A stretch of 64,000 nt of DNA from Minisyncoccus sp023229485 (GCA_041663645.1 JBAYMH010000004.1:21259-85258); one strand, 5' to 3'; positions 8,580 to 17,955 are shown, counted from the first letter of the stretch. Made by a program: numbers and translations. The notes: a model not told the origin generated them from the sequence alone.

Positions 8580-8642
8580 AAGTATATTGAAAAAGTAATT
8601 ATGTGATATTTATATCAATTATAATTTAAGTTGTAAACACGA

Positions 8643-9788
8643 TTAATTTACATTGTAAGCCTTTTTAAGTTTTTGAATTCGAGCATAGGATTCGTAAATT
8701 CTTTTTTCATCAATTTCTCCATTTACTACGGCTTGATAAATTGCTTCAATTGTTTTTGATGGAGCTTCTTCGTCGTATATTTTAATATTATTTGAAATAA
8801 TTAACATATCACAGCCGGCATTAATAGCCCGTATGGCTGCTTTTTCTTGGCCGTAATGTTCTGTTATCGCACCCATTTGCATATCGTCGGAAATAATTAC
8901 GCCTTTGAATTTAAGCGTGTTTCGGAGTAATCCCTGAAGAAATGTTTTTGATAATGTAGCTGGATATTCCTTATCAATATTTTGATTGACTATATGGGCA
9001 GTCATAATAATGTCGCTGTATCCGTTTTGAATTAAATAAGCGTAGGGAATTAATTCTTTGGCACTGTAAGTATTTGTAACGTCAACCATTCCAAGATGGC
9101 TGTCTGAGGTTGAGCTTCCGTGTCCTGGGAAATGCTTAATTGCAGAGATTATTTTTTCCTGGTGTAGTCCTTCAATAAATTTATTTGCATAAATAAATAC
9201 TTTTGCAGGATCTTCAGAAAAAGATCTTTCAAGGTATCCGATTACGGGATTGGCTGGATTAACATTTACATCAACTACTGGAGCAAAATCGAGATTGAAG
9301 CCCAAGTCTTTTAATTCTGAACCAATTTTTTTTCCTTCGATTTTAGCAGTGTCGGCATTATTCGAGAGACCAATTTTTTCTGCACTTAGAATATTTGTGA
9401 AGCCATATTTTTCTTTAAGGCGATTCACGTATCCACCTTCAGAATCAACCGCAACAAAAATTGATGAATTAGAATTTTTTTTGATATCTTCAATTAATTT
9501 TTTTGTTTGTGACGGGCTTTCGATATTTCTTTTTATTGTTCCAGTGGATGGGTTGTCTTTATCAAAAAGGATTATTCCTCCAATGTTGTTATTTTTAATT
9601 TCTTTTACGATATAAGAATCTTGATTTGCTTCAAGTCCACGAAAGCCTATGACCATCATTTGCCCAATCATATTTCTCAGCTCTTTTTCTTTATTGGACT
9701 TGGTTGTCGTGGCGGCAAGTGATATTGAGAACACCGATAATATTATTATAATAATGGGGAATATTATTTTTTTGTGATTGTATTTCAT
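8643..9788 (-). CDS. nagZ: Glycoside hydrolase family 3 beta-N-acetylhexosaminidase (NagZ-like)
   Basis: 381 residues. An N-terminal hydrophobic segment (about residues 8-25) predicts export or a membrane anchor, unlike cytoplasmic enterobacterial NagZ. The GH3 barrel carries IKHFPGHGSSTSDSH, the mobile loop with the general acid/base His-Asp pair, and the nucleophile motif SDDMQMGAI. Expected to remove terminal GlcNAc from peptidoglycan or glycans outside the cell. Its promoter is at 9799-9828 on the minus strand, back to back with the superoxide reductase fusion gene. Confidence 0.9.
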   Translation of the reverse strand: MKYNHKKIIFPIIIIILSVFSISLAATTTKSNKEKELRNMIGQMMVIGFRGLEANQDSYIVKEIKNNNIGGIILFDKDNPSTGTIKRNIESPSQTKKLIEDIKKNSNSSIFVAVDSEGGYVNRLKEKYGFTNILSAEKIGLSNNADTAKIEGKKIGSELKDLGFNLDFAPVVDVNVNPANPVIGYLERSFSEDPAKVFIYANKFIEGLHQEKIISAIKHFPGHGSSTSDSHLGMVDVTNTYSAKELIPYAYLIQNGYSDIIMTAHIVNQNIDKEYPATLSKTFLQGLLRNTLKFKGVIISDDMQMGAITEHYGQEKAAIRAINAGCDMLIISNNIKIYDEEAPSKTIEAIYQAVVNGEIDEKRIYESYARIQKLKKAYNVN

Positions 9789-9798
9789 CTTTTCTTGT

Positions 9799-9828
9799 AT
9801 TATAATTAATTTATAATTGTTTATACAA
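9799..9828 (-). promoter_or_regulatory. Promoter of the GH3 gene in a divergent region
   Basis: On the minus strand TTGTAT (9823-9828) and TATAAT (9799-9804) with 18 bp spacing. The plus strand of the same 46 bp gap also has TTGTAT and TATACA-like boxes for the divergent gene, so the two promoters overlap and may compete. Confidence 0.55.
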
Positions 9829-9834
9829 TAAATT

Positions 9835-10554
9835 ATGAATCAAATAAAACAGATATGCAAATGTAATATTTGCGGTAATGTCGTCGAAGTTTTGCATATT
9901 GGTACTGGAGAGCTCATTTGTTGTGGTCAGCCAATGGAAAAAATGGTTGAGAAAATCCAGGAAGAAGGATTTGAGAAACATCTACCTATTATCGAAAAAA
10001 GAGGGAATGTTGTGAAGATAAAAGTTGGTGAAGTGTTGCACCCAATGGAAGATGCCCATTTTATTGAGTGGATAGAAGTAATAGTCGATGGTGTTTCTTA
10101 TAGAAAAATGCTAAAATCTGGTCAATCTCCAGAAATGCAAATTGAGATTGGAGAAGGAGATATTTCCGTTAGATCTTTTTGTAACGTGCATGGATTGTGG
10201 AAGAGTGCTAAGGTGTCTGAGGTAGAAGATAAAAAAATAAATTTTGCTCAGTTTGAAAAAATCGATTTAAGAATTGCAAAAATTATTGATGCTGTGGCCT
10301 TGGATGGTTCTGATAAGCTTTTAAAATTAAATGTTGAGGTTGGAGATGAAACAAGGCAAATACTTGCTGGTATCGGAAAGTTTTACAAACCGGAAGAGTT
10401 GATTGGTAAGAGCATAGTCATAGTTGCTAATTTGGAGCCAAGAATGCTCCTTGGACAAGAGAGTCAGGGAATGGTTTTAGCTGCTCGCGATGAGCAAAAT
10501 CTTTCTGTATTAGTTGTAGATAAAAGTATTACTTCTGGAATAAAAATAAGTTAA
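9835..10554 (+). CDS. Desulfoferrodoxin (superoxide reductase) fused to tRNA-binding OB domain
   Basis: 239 residues in one uninterrupted frame. Residues 1-38 form a desulfoferrodoxin N-terminal rubredoxin-like site (CKCNICG...ICCG). Residues 39-126 form the superoxide reductase core with all Fe ligands visible: EKHLPII, HPMEDAHFIEW and FCNVHGLW; it reduces superoxide to H2O2. Residues about 137-239 are an EMAPII/CsaA/MetG-C-type tRNA-binding fold (FEKIDLRIAKI...LEPRMLLGQESQGM). I do not recall this fusion. The second domain has complete family motifs, so both halves look functional. Starts divergently from nagZ, 6 nt before the SIMPL gene. Confidence 0.9.
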   Translation: MNQIKQICKCNICGNVVEVLHIGTGELICCGQPMEKMVEKIQEEGFEKHLPIIEKRGNVVKIKVGEVLHPMEDAHFIEWIEVIVDGVSYRKMLKSGQSPEMQIEIGEGDISVRSFCNVHGLWKSAKVSEVEDKKINFAQFEKIDLRIAKIIDAVALDGSDKLLKLNVEVGDETRQILAGIGKFYKPEELIGKSIVIVANLEPRMLLGQESQGMVLAARDEQNLSVLVVDKSITSGIKIS

Positions 10555-10560
10555 AAAAAT

Positions 10561-11403
10561 ATGAATAAAAAAAAGGATATCGTTTTAAATAAAAATGAAG
10601 ATTGTTGTGATTGTGACAGTAATGGAATGATTGAGAAGAAAATTTTTAAATTTTTAATTTTAATTTTTATTTTATTTTTAATATTTTTTGTCTATGCGTC
10701 AACTCAAAAAGTAATACGAGAAAATAATTCTGCTTTTGTTTCTAAAGAAGATGCTAGTTTTATTAATATTAACAAAACAGGAACAGTATATGTTGTTCCA
10801 AACGTTGGCTTAATTAGTTTAAATTCAACAGTTAGTGCAAAGACTATTGCTGATGCCTTAAAACAGAATAATGAAAAAATTTCTCAAGTTATTGTTTTTT
10901 TAAAGTCCCAAGGAGTGTCCAGTGAGGATATTAAGACTTCTGATTTTAATGTATCTCCGAATTATGAGCGAGTAGTGACCGAGGATTTATTTTCTAATGT
11001 GATAACCGAGGGTCAAAAAAAAGTTGTTAGTTACGAAGTGTCTCAGACGATGGAAGTTAAGATAAGGGATCTTAATAAGGTAGGATTAGTAATTGATGGA
11101 GCAACTGAAGCTGGCGTTAATAATGTTGGCAATCTGAATTTTGTAATTGAGGATGAAGATAGTGCAAAAGCTCAAGCTAGAGAGAAAGCAATAAAAGATG
11201 CAAAAATTGAGGCTCAAGGTATTGCTGATAAACTTGGGGTAAAACTTGGAGGTGTGAGTAGCTATAGCGAATCATTTTCGATTCCTGTTTATCGTAATGA
11301 TGTAAGTTACGAAAAAGCGGTTGGTAGTAGTTCTTTATCAAATATTGAAATAGGAAAAAATAAAATAGAAGTAACAGTTAATCTTTCATTTAAAGTTAAT
11401 TAA
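10561..11403 (+). CDS. SIMPL (DUF541) domain protein, membrane anchored
   Basis: 280 residues. The cytoplasmic N-terminus contains CCDCDSNG (Cys cluster near residue 17), then one transmembrane helix (about 30-47), then an extracellular SIMPL domain: GTVYVVPNVGLISLN, KTSDFNVSPNYE and the alternating-strand C-terminal half ending in VTVNLSFKVN. SIMPL proteins are periplasmic or outer-surface, of unclear function. Six nt after the fusion gene and 11 nt before the FKBP gene, so this is one operon. Confidence 0.85.
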   Translation: MNKKKDIVLNKNEDCCDCDSNGMIEKKIFKFLILIFILFLIFFVYASTQKVIRENNSAFVSKEDASFININKTGTVYVVPNVGLISLNSTVSAKTIADALKQNNEKISQVIVFLKSQGVSSEDIKTSDFNVSPNYERVVTEDLFSNVITEGQKKVVSYEVSQTMEVKIRDLNKVGLVIDGATEAGVNNVGNLNFVIEDEDSAKAQAREKAIKDAKIEAQGIADKLGVKLGGVSSYSESFSIPVYRNDVSYEKAVGSSSLSNIEIGKNKIEVTVNLSFKVN

Positions 11404-11414
11404 AAAATAATAAG

Positions 11415-11915
11415 ATGGAAAACGAAGCAAAAAAAAATAAAGTAATAATCAAAAATATTATCTGGGTGCTTATTGCTGTTTTTGTAATAGCATGTAGTTA
11501 TTATGTGGTTGTTTTAATGGGTAAAAATAATAAAGTTAATGAAGAAAAAGAAATGGATCAGCCTAATGTAACTCAAGTTAAAATTGACCAAGTTAAGATA
11601 GACGTGTTAAAAGAAGGATCTGGTGCTGTTATTACGAAGATAGGAGATGTTATAAGCGTTCATTATACTGGAACTCTAGTTGATGGAACTAAATTTGATT
11701 CCAGTGTAGATCGAAAGGTTCCTTTTGAATTTACGATTGGCGTTGGACAAGTTATAAAAGGTTGGGATCAAGGTTTACTTGGAATGAAGATCGGAGAAAA
11801 AAGAAAATTAACCATACCTTCTAGTTTGGCTTATGGGGAAGCTGGGGCTGGTGGTGGACTTATTCCTGCAAACGCAACTCTTATTTTTGATGTTGAGTTA
11901 CTAGGAATAAAATAG
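11415..11915 (+). CDS. FKBP-type peptidyl-prolyl isomerase, membrane anchored
   Basis: 166 residues: a transmembrane helix at about 12-31, a charged linker, then a single complete FKBP domain (VISVHYTGTLVDGTKFDSS, GVGQVIKGWDQGLLGMKIGE, IPSSLAYGE, IPANATLIFDVELL). Aromatic and Asp active-site residues are intact. It probably helps fold exported proteins at the outer face. Last gene of the operon beginning at 9835, with a terminator at 11951. Confidence 0.92.
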   Translation: MENEAKKNKVIIKNIIWVLIAVFVIACSYYVVVLMGKNNKVNEEKEMDQPNVTQVKIDQVKIDVLKEGSGAVITKIGDVISVHYTGTLVDGTKFDSSVDRKVPFEFTIGVGQVIKGWDQGLLGMKIGEKRKLTIPSSLAYGEAGAGGGLIPANATLIFDVELLGIK

Positions 11916-11950
11916 TAAAAATCGGAAAATATTATTTTAAAAATAAATTA

Positions 11951-11981
11951 AAAAGCAGATTACCATATCTGCTTTTTGTTT
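11951..11981 (+). terminator. Intrinsic terminator after FKBP gene
   Basis: AAAAGCAGAT, loop TACCAT, ATCTGCTTTT, then TGTTT. Confidence 0.85.
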
Positions 11982-12029
11982 ATAATTGATTTTAAGATTC
12001 TTGTTTTTTATGATATATTTGTCTATATT

Positions 12030-12251
12030 ATGCTTATTAAAGTAAAAGTATTTCCTTCTTCAAAGGTGGAATCAATTGTCAAAAAGAAAGAAGATTCTTT
12101 TGAAGTTTGCGTCAGAGAGCTTCCGATTGAGGGAATGGCAAGCCAAAGAGTTATCCAAGTTTTAGTTGATTATTTTCGAATAGAAAGAAGTAAAATACGG
12201 TTGATTAAAGGGGCCAAAAAAAGAAATAAAATTTTTGAAATATTAAATTAA
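12030..12251 (+). CDS. DUF167/YggU family protein
   Basis: 73 residues from ATG 12030; the longer frame from 11976 starts inside the preceding terminator. The family core MLIKVKVFPSSKVESIV and VLVDYFRIERSKIRLIKGAKKRNKIFEI is complete. Predicted promoter TTGATT (11986)/TATGAT (12009) with a 17 bp spacer gives a leader of only about 9 nt. Function unknown. One base separates it from truB. Confidence 0.85.
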   Translation: MLIKVKVFPSSKVESIVKKKEDSFEVCVRELPIEGMASQRVIQVLVDYFRIERSKIRLIKGAKKRNKIFEILN

Positions 12252-12252
12252 A

Positions 12253-12900
12253 ATGGAAAAAATAATTCCTATTTATAAGCCAGTTGGTTTTTCAAGTTTT
12301 GATATTGTAAAAAAGTTTAAAAAAGAAACTGGCATTATTCAAAAGGTTGGCCATGGAGGATCTCTTGATCCATTTGCTTGTGGAGTTTTGCTTTTATTAT
12401 TAGGAGATGCAACAAAGAAGTTTGAAGAAATAAGAAAATGGAAAAAAACTTATTTGGCGGGAATAAGACTTGGGGCGTTTTCTTCAACTCAGGATGTTTC
12501 GGGAAGTATCGAAATGTTTAGTTGCGAGAGAGTTTCTTTGGTGCAAATAAGAGATATTTTAAGTAATATGTCTAATAAAGACACAATGCAAAAAGTTTCA
12601 CCATTTTCTGCCGCAAAGCATAATGGTCAACCACTTTATAAGTTTGCAAACAAAGGTATAATAATTGAGAAAACAAAGAAGATTTTTTTAGGGAATATTG
12701 AAATTATTTCTTATAAATGGCCGTTATTGACAATTAGAGTTGAGACTTCGGGTGGGGCATACATAAGACAGTTGGCGGAGGATTTTGGACTTGAGGCTGG
12801 ATGTAAAAGTTTTGTTTATTTCCTTGAAAGAGAGAGGGTTGGTGAGTATAACATTTCTAATTGTTACAAGATTGATAAACTTAATAATATTTTAAATTAA
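12253..12900 (+). CDS. truB: tRNA pseudouridine-55 synthase TruB
   Basis: 215 residues. Makes the universal psi55 in the T arm of tRNAs. The catalytic motif GHGGSLDPFACGVLLLL contains the essential Asp, followed by KKTYLAGIRLGAFSSTQDVSG and the second motif GGAYIRQLAEDFG. It is shorter than the E. coli enzyme because the C-terminal PUA-like domain is missing, a form seen in reduced genomes. The T-arm target is relevant to the T-loop insertions at 31.8 kb. Tightly packed between DUF167 and the PAP2-like gene. Confidence 0.93.
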   Translation: MEKIIPIYKPVGFSSFDIVKKFKKETGIIQKVGHGGSLDPFACGVLLLLLGDATKKFEEIRKWKKTYLAGIRLGAFSSTQDVSGSIEMFSCERVSLVQIRDILSNMSNKDTMQKVSPFSAAKHNGQPLYKFANKGIIIEKTKKIFLGNIEIISYKWPLLTIRVETSGGAYIRQLAEDFGLEAGCKSFVYFLERERVGEYNISNCYKIDKLNNILN

Positions 12901-12901
12901 T

Positions 12902-13351
12902 ATGGAGGAATTTAATCAATTTTTAATGAATAAGGCATTATTATCTAGTGTTTTGGCTTGGTTTATGGCACAAACAACAAAAGCTATTTTTTTAACTATT
13001 AAAAATAGGAAATTTAAATTTAATTTATATTCTTTGCCAGGAGGTTTCCCGTCGTCTCACAGTGCTACTTGTGTTGCCTTGGTGGCTGCAATAGGCCTAA
13101 TTGACGGATTAAATACTCCTGTTTTTGCAGTTTCGGTAATTTTAGCTGTATTTATTATATATGACGCAAAGGTGATACGAGTCGCTGCCGGCAAGCAGGC
13201 ACAGTCATTAAATAAGGTTTTGGATATGATAGAAGAAGACACGGGAGAGAGGATGGAAAAGTTAAAGGAAATATTAGGACATAGCTTACTCGAAATATTG
13301 TGCGGTGGGCTTGTTGGTGTTTTGGCAGCTTTAATAATTTGTCTATGGTAG
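12902..13351 (+). CDS. Divergent PAP2 family (DUF212) membrane protein
   Basis: 149 residues. The family motif GGFPSSHSATCVAL (phosphatase-type SSHS) comes first, then IIYDAKVIRVAAGKQAQSLN, with four hydrophobic helices and the C-terminal EILGHSLLEILCGGLVG segment. Likely a membrane phospholipid or isoprenoid phosphatase; substrate unknown. Its stop overlaps the prmC start in ATGGTAG (13345-13351). Confidence 0.88.
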   Translation: MEEFNQFLMNKALLSSVLAWFMAQTTKAIFLTIKNRKFKFNLYSLPGGFPSSHSATCVALVAAIGLIDGLNTPVFAVSVILAVFIIYDAKVIRVAAGKQAQSLNKVLDMIEEDTGERMEKLKEILGHSLLEILCGGLVGVLAALIICLW

Positions 13352-13992
13352 AAATTCCGGATGAATATAAAAAAGGGTATAAATTTTTTTTAGGTCAAAA
13401 GATTGATTTATCTAAACATCCACTAATACCGAGAGTAGAAACAGAGTATTGGGTTTCTGAAGCTATAAAACAAATTAAAAGCGAAGAGAAAGTTTCTTGT
13501 TTAGACTTATTCTCTGGTTCTGGATGTATTGGTATCGCTATTTTGAAAAACACTGAGGCTTTTTGTGATTTTGGAGAAATAGATGACGAGTTTTTGGAGC
13601 AAATAAAGATTAATGCTACCTTGGGAAAGATTGAGAACCATAGATATTCTGTTTTAAAAACAGACATTTTTTCTGGAATTAAAAAAAAATATGATTACAT
13701 TTTGGCCAATCCTCCTTATGTTGCGGAAAAAAGAATAAATGATGTGGGGAAAGATGTTCTTGCTTTTGAACCCAAAAAAGCTTTGTTTTCTGGATCAGAT
13801 GGAATGGAAATAATAGAAAAATTTTTGAATAATGCAAAGAATTATCTTAACGAAAAAGGAATTATTTTTTTGGAATTTGATTCTGAGCAAGAAAAACAGA
13901 TAGATTATATTTTAAAAAAAAATAATTATTCTAGTTGGAAATTTTTTTGTGATCAGTTTGAATTAATTAGGTTTGTGCGAATAGTTTTATAA
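13345..13992 (+). CDS. prmC: Peptide chain release factor methyltransferase (PrmC/HemK)
   Basis: 215 residues from ATG 13345, overlapping the previous gene by 7 nt; the track-length start at 13300 would lie inside that gene. SAM-binding motif CLDLFSGSGCIGIAIL and catalytic ANPPYV, which holds the Gln of the release factor GGQ motif. The usual N-terminal helical bundle is reduced to about 45 residues. Methylates RF1 (and RF2 if present). Confidence 0.88.
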   Translation: MVEIPDEYKKGYKFFLGQKIDLSKHPLIPRVETEYWVSEAIKQIKSEEKVSCLDLFSGSGCIGIAILKNTEAFCDFGEIDDEFLEQIKINATLGKIENHRYSVLKTDIFSGIKKKYDYILANPPYVAEKRINDVGKDVLAFEPKKALFSGSDGMEIIEKFLNNAKNYLNEKGIIFLEFDSEQEKQIDYILKKNNYSSWKFFCDQFELIRFVRIVL

Positions 13993-14011
13993 TAAATTTT
14001 AAATTTTAAAA

Positions 14012-14761
14012 ATGGATTATTTAGTTTATATTTTTTTAGGTTTTTTACAAGGTATTTTTGAGTGGTTGCCGATTTCTAGTAAGGGAATAGTTTCTTTATT
14101 TGTGAGTTATTTTAATATCCAAAATGTTAATCCTTTGGATTTGGCATTGTTTTTGCATATAGGGACATTAATAGCTACTTTTATTTATTTTTGGAAGGAT
14201 ATTAGAGATTTAATATTATTTAAGGATAAAAAATTTGTAAAATTTTTTATCATAGTTTCATTTATCTCTGGAACATTAGGGTTTCTAATTTATAAATTAA
14301 CCAAAAACTTTGCAGCTGGTTCTAGCTTGCTTCTTGTTGTTGGTTTGGGGTTGTTATTAACTTCATTTTTTCAAAGTAGAAAGATTAAGATTCGTATGAG
14401 TAATACGATGTCAGCGATTACTGTAGGGTTATTGCAGTCACTCTCCGCAATTCCTGGGGTATCTAGATCTGGCTCAACAATTTTTGGATTATCTTTGAGT
14501 GAGGATGATCCCGAAAAGATATTGAGATATTCTTATCTTGTGTCTATTCCAGTTGTTCTTGGTGCTGATGTTTATCTTCAGCGAGAGAATTTAGTCCAAT
14601 TAACTCCCGAGGTTTTAATTGCAATTATCTCGAGTTTTGTGTTTGGTATATTGTCGCTAAAAATACTTTTAGCTTTTTCTAAAAAAATAAATTTTTCATT
14701 ATTTACATTATTTTTTGGTTTTCTTTGCATAATAGGTGCATTAATTGGGTTTTTTGTTTAA
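14012..14761 (+). CDS. uppP: Undecaprenyl-diphosphatase UppP/BacA
   Basis: 249 residues, polytopic. Both signature regions are intact: FLQGIFEWLPISSKGIVSLF (Glu-rich motif and SSxxH-type loop, here SSKG) and AIPGVSRSGSTIFGLSLS with the catalytic Arg and Ser. Recycles undecaprenyl diphosphate for peptidoglycan synthesis; the Ser-Ser-Lys variant replaces the common SSxGHL. Overlapping reading frames downstream are spurious. Confidence 0.92.
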   Translation: MDYLVYIFLGFLQGIFEWLPISSKGIVSLFVSYFNIQNVNPLDLALFLHIGTLIATFIYFWKDIRDLILFKDKKFVKFFIIVSFISGTLGFLIYKLTKNFAAGSSLLLVVGLGLLLTSFFQSRKIKIRMSNTMSAITVGLLQSLSAIPGVSRSGSTIFGLSLSEDDPEKILRYSYLVSIPVVLGADVYLQRENLVQLTPEVLIAIISSFVFGILSLKILLAFSKKINFSLFTLFFGFLCIIGALIGFFV

Positions 14762-14766
14762 TAGCT

Positions 14767-15465
14767 ATGGTAAAAGGTCTTATTTTAGAATTAAAAAAGG
14801 AAGCAAATAAAAACCAAGCTAAAATTTTGTCTGGTTTTTTTAAAACTGGAAAGGGGCAATATGGAGAAGGTGACGTTTTTTGGGGGATAAAAGTTCCTAC
14901 AATAAGAGCGATTGCGAGAAAATTTATTGAAATGTCTATTAAGGAAGTTCAGCTATTACTTGATTGTGATATTCATGAGGTTAGATTTGCCGGACTCACT
15001 ATTTTGATTAGAAAATATGAAAAGGGGGATGAAAAAGAAAAGAAGAAAATCTTTAATTTGTATTTAAAAAATATCAAGAAAAATATAAATAATTGGGATT
15101 TAGTTGATCTTTCTTGTCCACAAATTATTGGAAGTTTTTTATTCAATCAAGATAGGGATATTTTATATAAACTAGCTAGGTCTAATAACTTATGGGAAAA
15201 GCGAGTTGCAATGATTTCGACTTTCTACTTTATAAAGCGGAATGACTTCAAAGACTCATTGTCTTTGGCAAAAATACTGTTGAATGATAAACATGATTTG
15301 ATAAATAAAGCTGTCGGATGGATGCTTCGTGAGATTGGTAAGCGTAATATAGATATAGAAAAGGATTTTTTGTTCTTATATTACAATACTATGCCAAGGA
15401 CGACACTTCGTTATGCAATCGAAAAGATGAATGAAGAAGAAAGAAAGTTTTTTTTGTCAAAATAA
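14767..15465 (+). CDS. DNA alkylation repair protein (AlkD-like)
   Basis: 232 residues from ATG 14767, 5 nt after uppP. All-helical HEAT-like repeats with the AlkD family blocks GVKVP-type FWGIKVPTIRAIARKF, DIHEVRFAGLTILIRKY, NNWDLVDLSCPQIIGSF and DLINKAVGWMLREIGKR. Excises bulky or cationic alkyl-purines without base flipping. End of the operon; terminator at 15483. Confidence 0.9.
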   Translation: MVKGLILELKKEANKNQAKILSGFFKTGKGQYGEGDVFWGIKVPTIRAIARKFIEMSIKEVQLLLDCDIHEVRFAGLTILIRKYEKGDEKEKKKIFNLYLKNIKKNINNWDLVDLSCPQIIGSFLFNQDRDILYKLARSNNLWEKRVAMISTFYFIKRNDFKDSLSLAKILLNDKHDLINKAVGWMLREIGKRNIDIEKDFLFLYYNTMPRTTLRYAIEKMNEEERKFFLSK

Positions 15466-15482
15466 TTTAATAAAAGAAAAAT

Positions 15483-15510
15483 AAAAACTCGCTTGTGAGT
15501 TTTTTGTTTT
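15483..15510 (+). terminator. Intrinsic terminator after AlkD-like gene
   Basis: AAAAACTC, loop GCTTGT, GAGTTTTT and further T-rich bases. Confidence 0.8.
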
Positions 15511-15542
15511 TTATGGTATTATAAAAGAAAAATTATTTTATT

Positions 15543-17933
15543 ATGGACATTACTTACATTTTTTTTGCAGTTACTATAATTTCTGTTTTTGCTTTATTTT
15601 TTGTTAATTATATACTTGGAAAGATTGCTAAAAAGAATGCCCTTAAGGCGTCGCTTTCTTTTACTTTATTTTTAATAAAGATGCCCATAAAAAGCGAAAA
15701 TGAGATGAAATCTTCGAATGAAAAAGATGAGATAAAAATGATGGAAGATTTTTATGAGTGCTTGATATCTCTTAAGTCCGAAAAAATATTTGGATCTCCT
15801 TCATGGATTGCACTTGAAATTTCAAAGGTAGGCGATGAAATAGGTTTTTACATTGCTATTCCGAAGGATTTTGAAGATTTTGTAGAAAAAAAAATATATA
15901 GTCTTTATCCTGATTGTCAACTGGAGCGAGTGAAGGATTATAATATATTTTCATTGCGTGAGCAGATATGTTGTGGCTATTTGAAGACTTTAAAACCGGT
16001 ATTTTTACCAGTAAAGACCTATAATCAGATGGAATCTGATCCTTTATCTAGTATGGCTAATGTGCTGACAAAATTAAAACAGGGAGAGGAAGTTTCTATT
16101 CAGGTCGTAATTCGTGGAAGCAATAATAAGTGGCAGAATAGAGCTAGGGAGGTAATTGAAAAAATTGCATCGGAGAACAAGAATTTCAATCAGGCTGTAG
16201 CCGAGACGGGAATTTTCAAAATATTTTTTAGTAATAAAAAAATTGATACAACGATAGTAAAAAGGGTTGATGATGAGCTTGTTAAAAGTTTGGAATCAAA
16301 ACTTGCGAAGAATAATTTTGAAACTAATATTCGTATTATTGTTTCTGCTTCAAGTCGTGATAGGGCTGAGAATGTTTTTACTCAAATATCTAATACTTTT
16401 GATCAGTACACAGGATCAAAACTTAATAACTTTAAGGTTTTTAAAGTATTAAGCGGCGAAGGATTGAGGGACATAGTTTATAAATATAGTTTTAGACTTT
16501 TTGATTCTGATAAATCTTTTGTTTTGAATAGTGAAGAATTAACTAGTGTTTTTCATTTTCCTTCTAACTTAACAAAGATTCCTAATCTTATAATGCTTAA
16601 GGCACGAAATGCTCCCGCTCCAGCGAATCTTTCTTCTGATGGAATAATTCTAGGTTTTAATAAGTATAGGGAAGAGAAAAAGGAGATTAGAATTAAAAAA
16701 AATGATAGGGAAAGGCATTTATATATAATTGGACAAACTGGAACTGGAAAATCTGTTTTTCAAGCTAATTTAATTGAGCAAGACATTCTTTCTGGTAATG
16801 GAATTGGAGTAATTGATCCTCATGGGGATTTGATTGAAAAAATATTGGGAATGATACCTAATAATCGAGTTGAGGATGTTGTACTTTTTGATCCTTCTAA
16901 TTTGGAAAGAGTTGTTGGTTTGAATATGCTTGAATATGATCCGAAATTTCCAGAGCAAAAAACTTTCATTGTTAATGAATTAATTAATATTTTTGATAAG
17001 CTTTATGATTTGAAGCAGACTGGTGGGCCACTTTTTGAACAATATACAAGAAATGCATTAATGCTATTGATGGACGATCCGAGTGAGACTTATACTTTAA
17101 TGGAAGTACCAAAGGTTTTAGCTGATGAAAATTTTAGACATAAGTTACTTGCAAAATGTAAAAATATTTTAGTAAAAGAATTTTGGGAGAAGCAAGCTGA
17201 AAAAGCTGGAGGAGAAGGTGCTCTTAAAAATATGGTTCCTTATATTACTTCAAAATTTGATACTTTTATTTCTAATGATTACGTAAGGCCAATTATAGGG
17301 CAAGCAAAAAGTACTTTTAATTTTCGTGAAATAATAGATAATAAGAAAATATTTTTAGTTAACTTGAGCAAAGGGAGGTTAGGAGAAATGAATAGTTCTT
17401 TAATTGGATTAATCGTAACGGGAAAATTGACCATAGCAGCTTTTTCGCGTGTCGATACCCCAGAAGAAAAAAGGAATAATTTTTATCTTTATATTGATGA
17501 GTTTCAGAATTTTGCTACTAATAGTATTTCTACTATTCTTTCGGAGGCAAGAAAGTATAAGCTATGCTTGACTATTGCACATCAATTTATAGGGCAGTTA
17601 CCACAATTAATTAGAGATAGTGTATTTGGAAATGTGGGTACGGTAGTTGCTTTTAGGATTGGAGCTGACGATGCGGAGTTTTTAGAGAAACAATTTCAGC
17701 CAACTTTTTCGGCTCATGATTTGATAAATATTGGTAATTTTAATTTTTATACAAAATTAATGATTGACGGAGAAGTTTCTAAGCCATTCAATGTTATTGC
17801 TAATCCTCCATCATTTTCTGACGTAAATAGGGCGGCTGACATTAAACAGTATTATTTTTTAGTTTATGGTCGTGATAGGTTTTTTGCAGAAAAAGACATC
17901 AAGGAAAGGCGAATGTTTATTGACTTAATGTAA
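15543..17933 (+). CDS. T4SS/conjugation-type ATPase (TraG/TraD-VirB4-like)
   Basis: 796 residues. One N-terminal transmembrane helix (about 3-25), a ~370-residue N-terminal domain, then a RecA-like motor: Walker A IIGQTGTGKSVF (near residue 400), Walker B LYIDEFQNFA (near residue 655), the NLSKGRLGEMNSSLIG segment and the sensor Gln in TIAHQFIGQLPQL. These are hallmarks of membrane DNA or protein pumping ATPases. No relaxase or mating-channel genes are nearby, so a conserved secretion or DNA-uptake role is more likely than plasmid transfer. First gene of a four-gene cluster. Confidence 0.85.
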   Translation: MDITYIFFAVTIISVFALFFVNYILGKIAKKNALKASLSFTLFLIKMPIKSENEMKSSNEKDEIKMMEDFYECLISLKSEKIFGSPSWIALEISKVGDEIGFYIAIPKDFEDFVEKKIYSLYPDCQLERVKDYNIFSLREQICCGYLKTLKPVFLPVKTYNQMESDPLSSMANVLTKLKQGEEVSIQVVIRGSNNKWQNRAREVIEKIASENKNFNQAVAETGIFKIFFSNKKIDTTIVKRVDDELVKSLESKLAKNNFETNIRIIVSASSRDRAENVFTQISNTFDQYTGSKLNNFKVFKVLSGEGLRDIVYKYSFRLFDSDKSFVLNSEELTSVFHFPSNLTKIPNLIMLKARNAPAPANLSSDGIILGFNKYREEKKEIRIKKNDRERHLYIIGQTGTGKSVFQANLIEQDILSGNGIGVIDPHGDLIEKILGMIPNNRVEDVVLFDPSNLERVVGLNMLEYDPKFPEQKTFIVNELINIFDKLYDLKQTGGPLFEQYTRNALMLLMDDPSETYTLMEVPKVLADENFRHKLLAKCKNILVKEFWEKQAEKAGGEGALKNMVPYITSKFDTFISNDYVRPIIGQAKSTFNFREIIDNKKIFLVNLSKGRLGEMNSSLIGLIVTGKLTIAAFSRVDTPEEKRNNFYLYIDEFQNFATNSISTILSEARKYKLCLTIAHQFIGQLPQLIRDSVFGNVGTVVAFRIGADDAEFLEKQFQPTFSAHDLINIGNFNFYTKLMIDGEVSKPFNVIANPPSFSDVNRAADIKQYYFLVYGRDRFFAEKDIKERRMFIDLM

Positions 17934-17955
17934 TATTTATTTTATAGTAATATAT

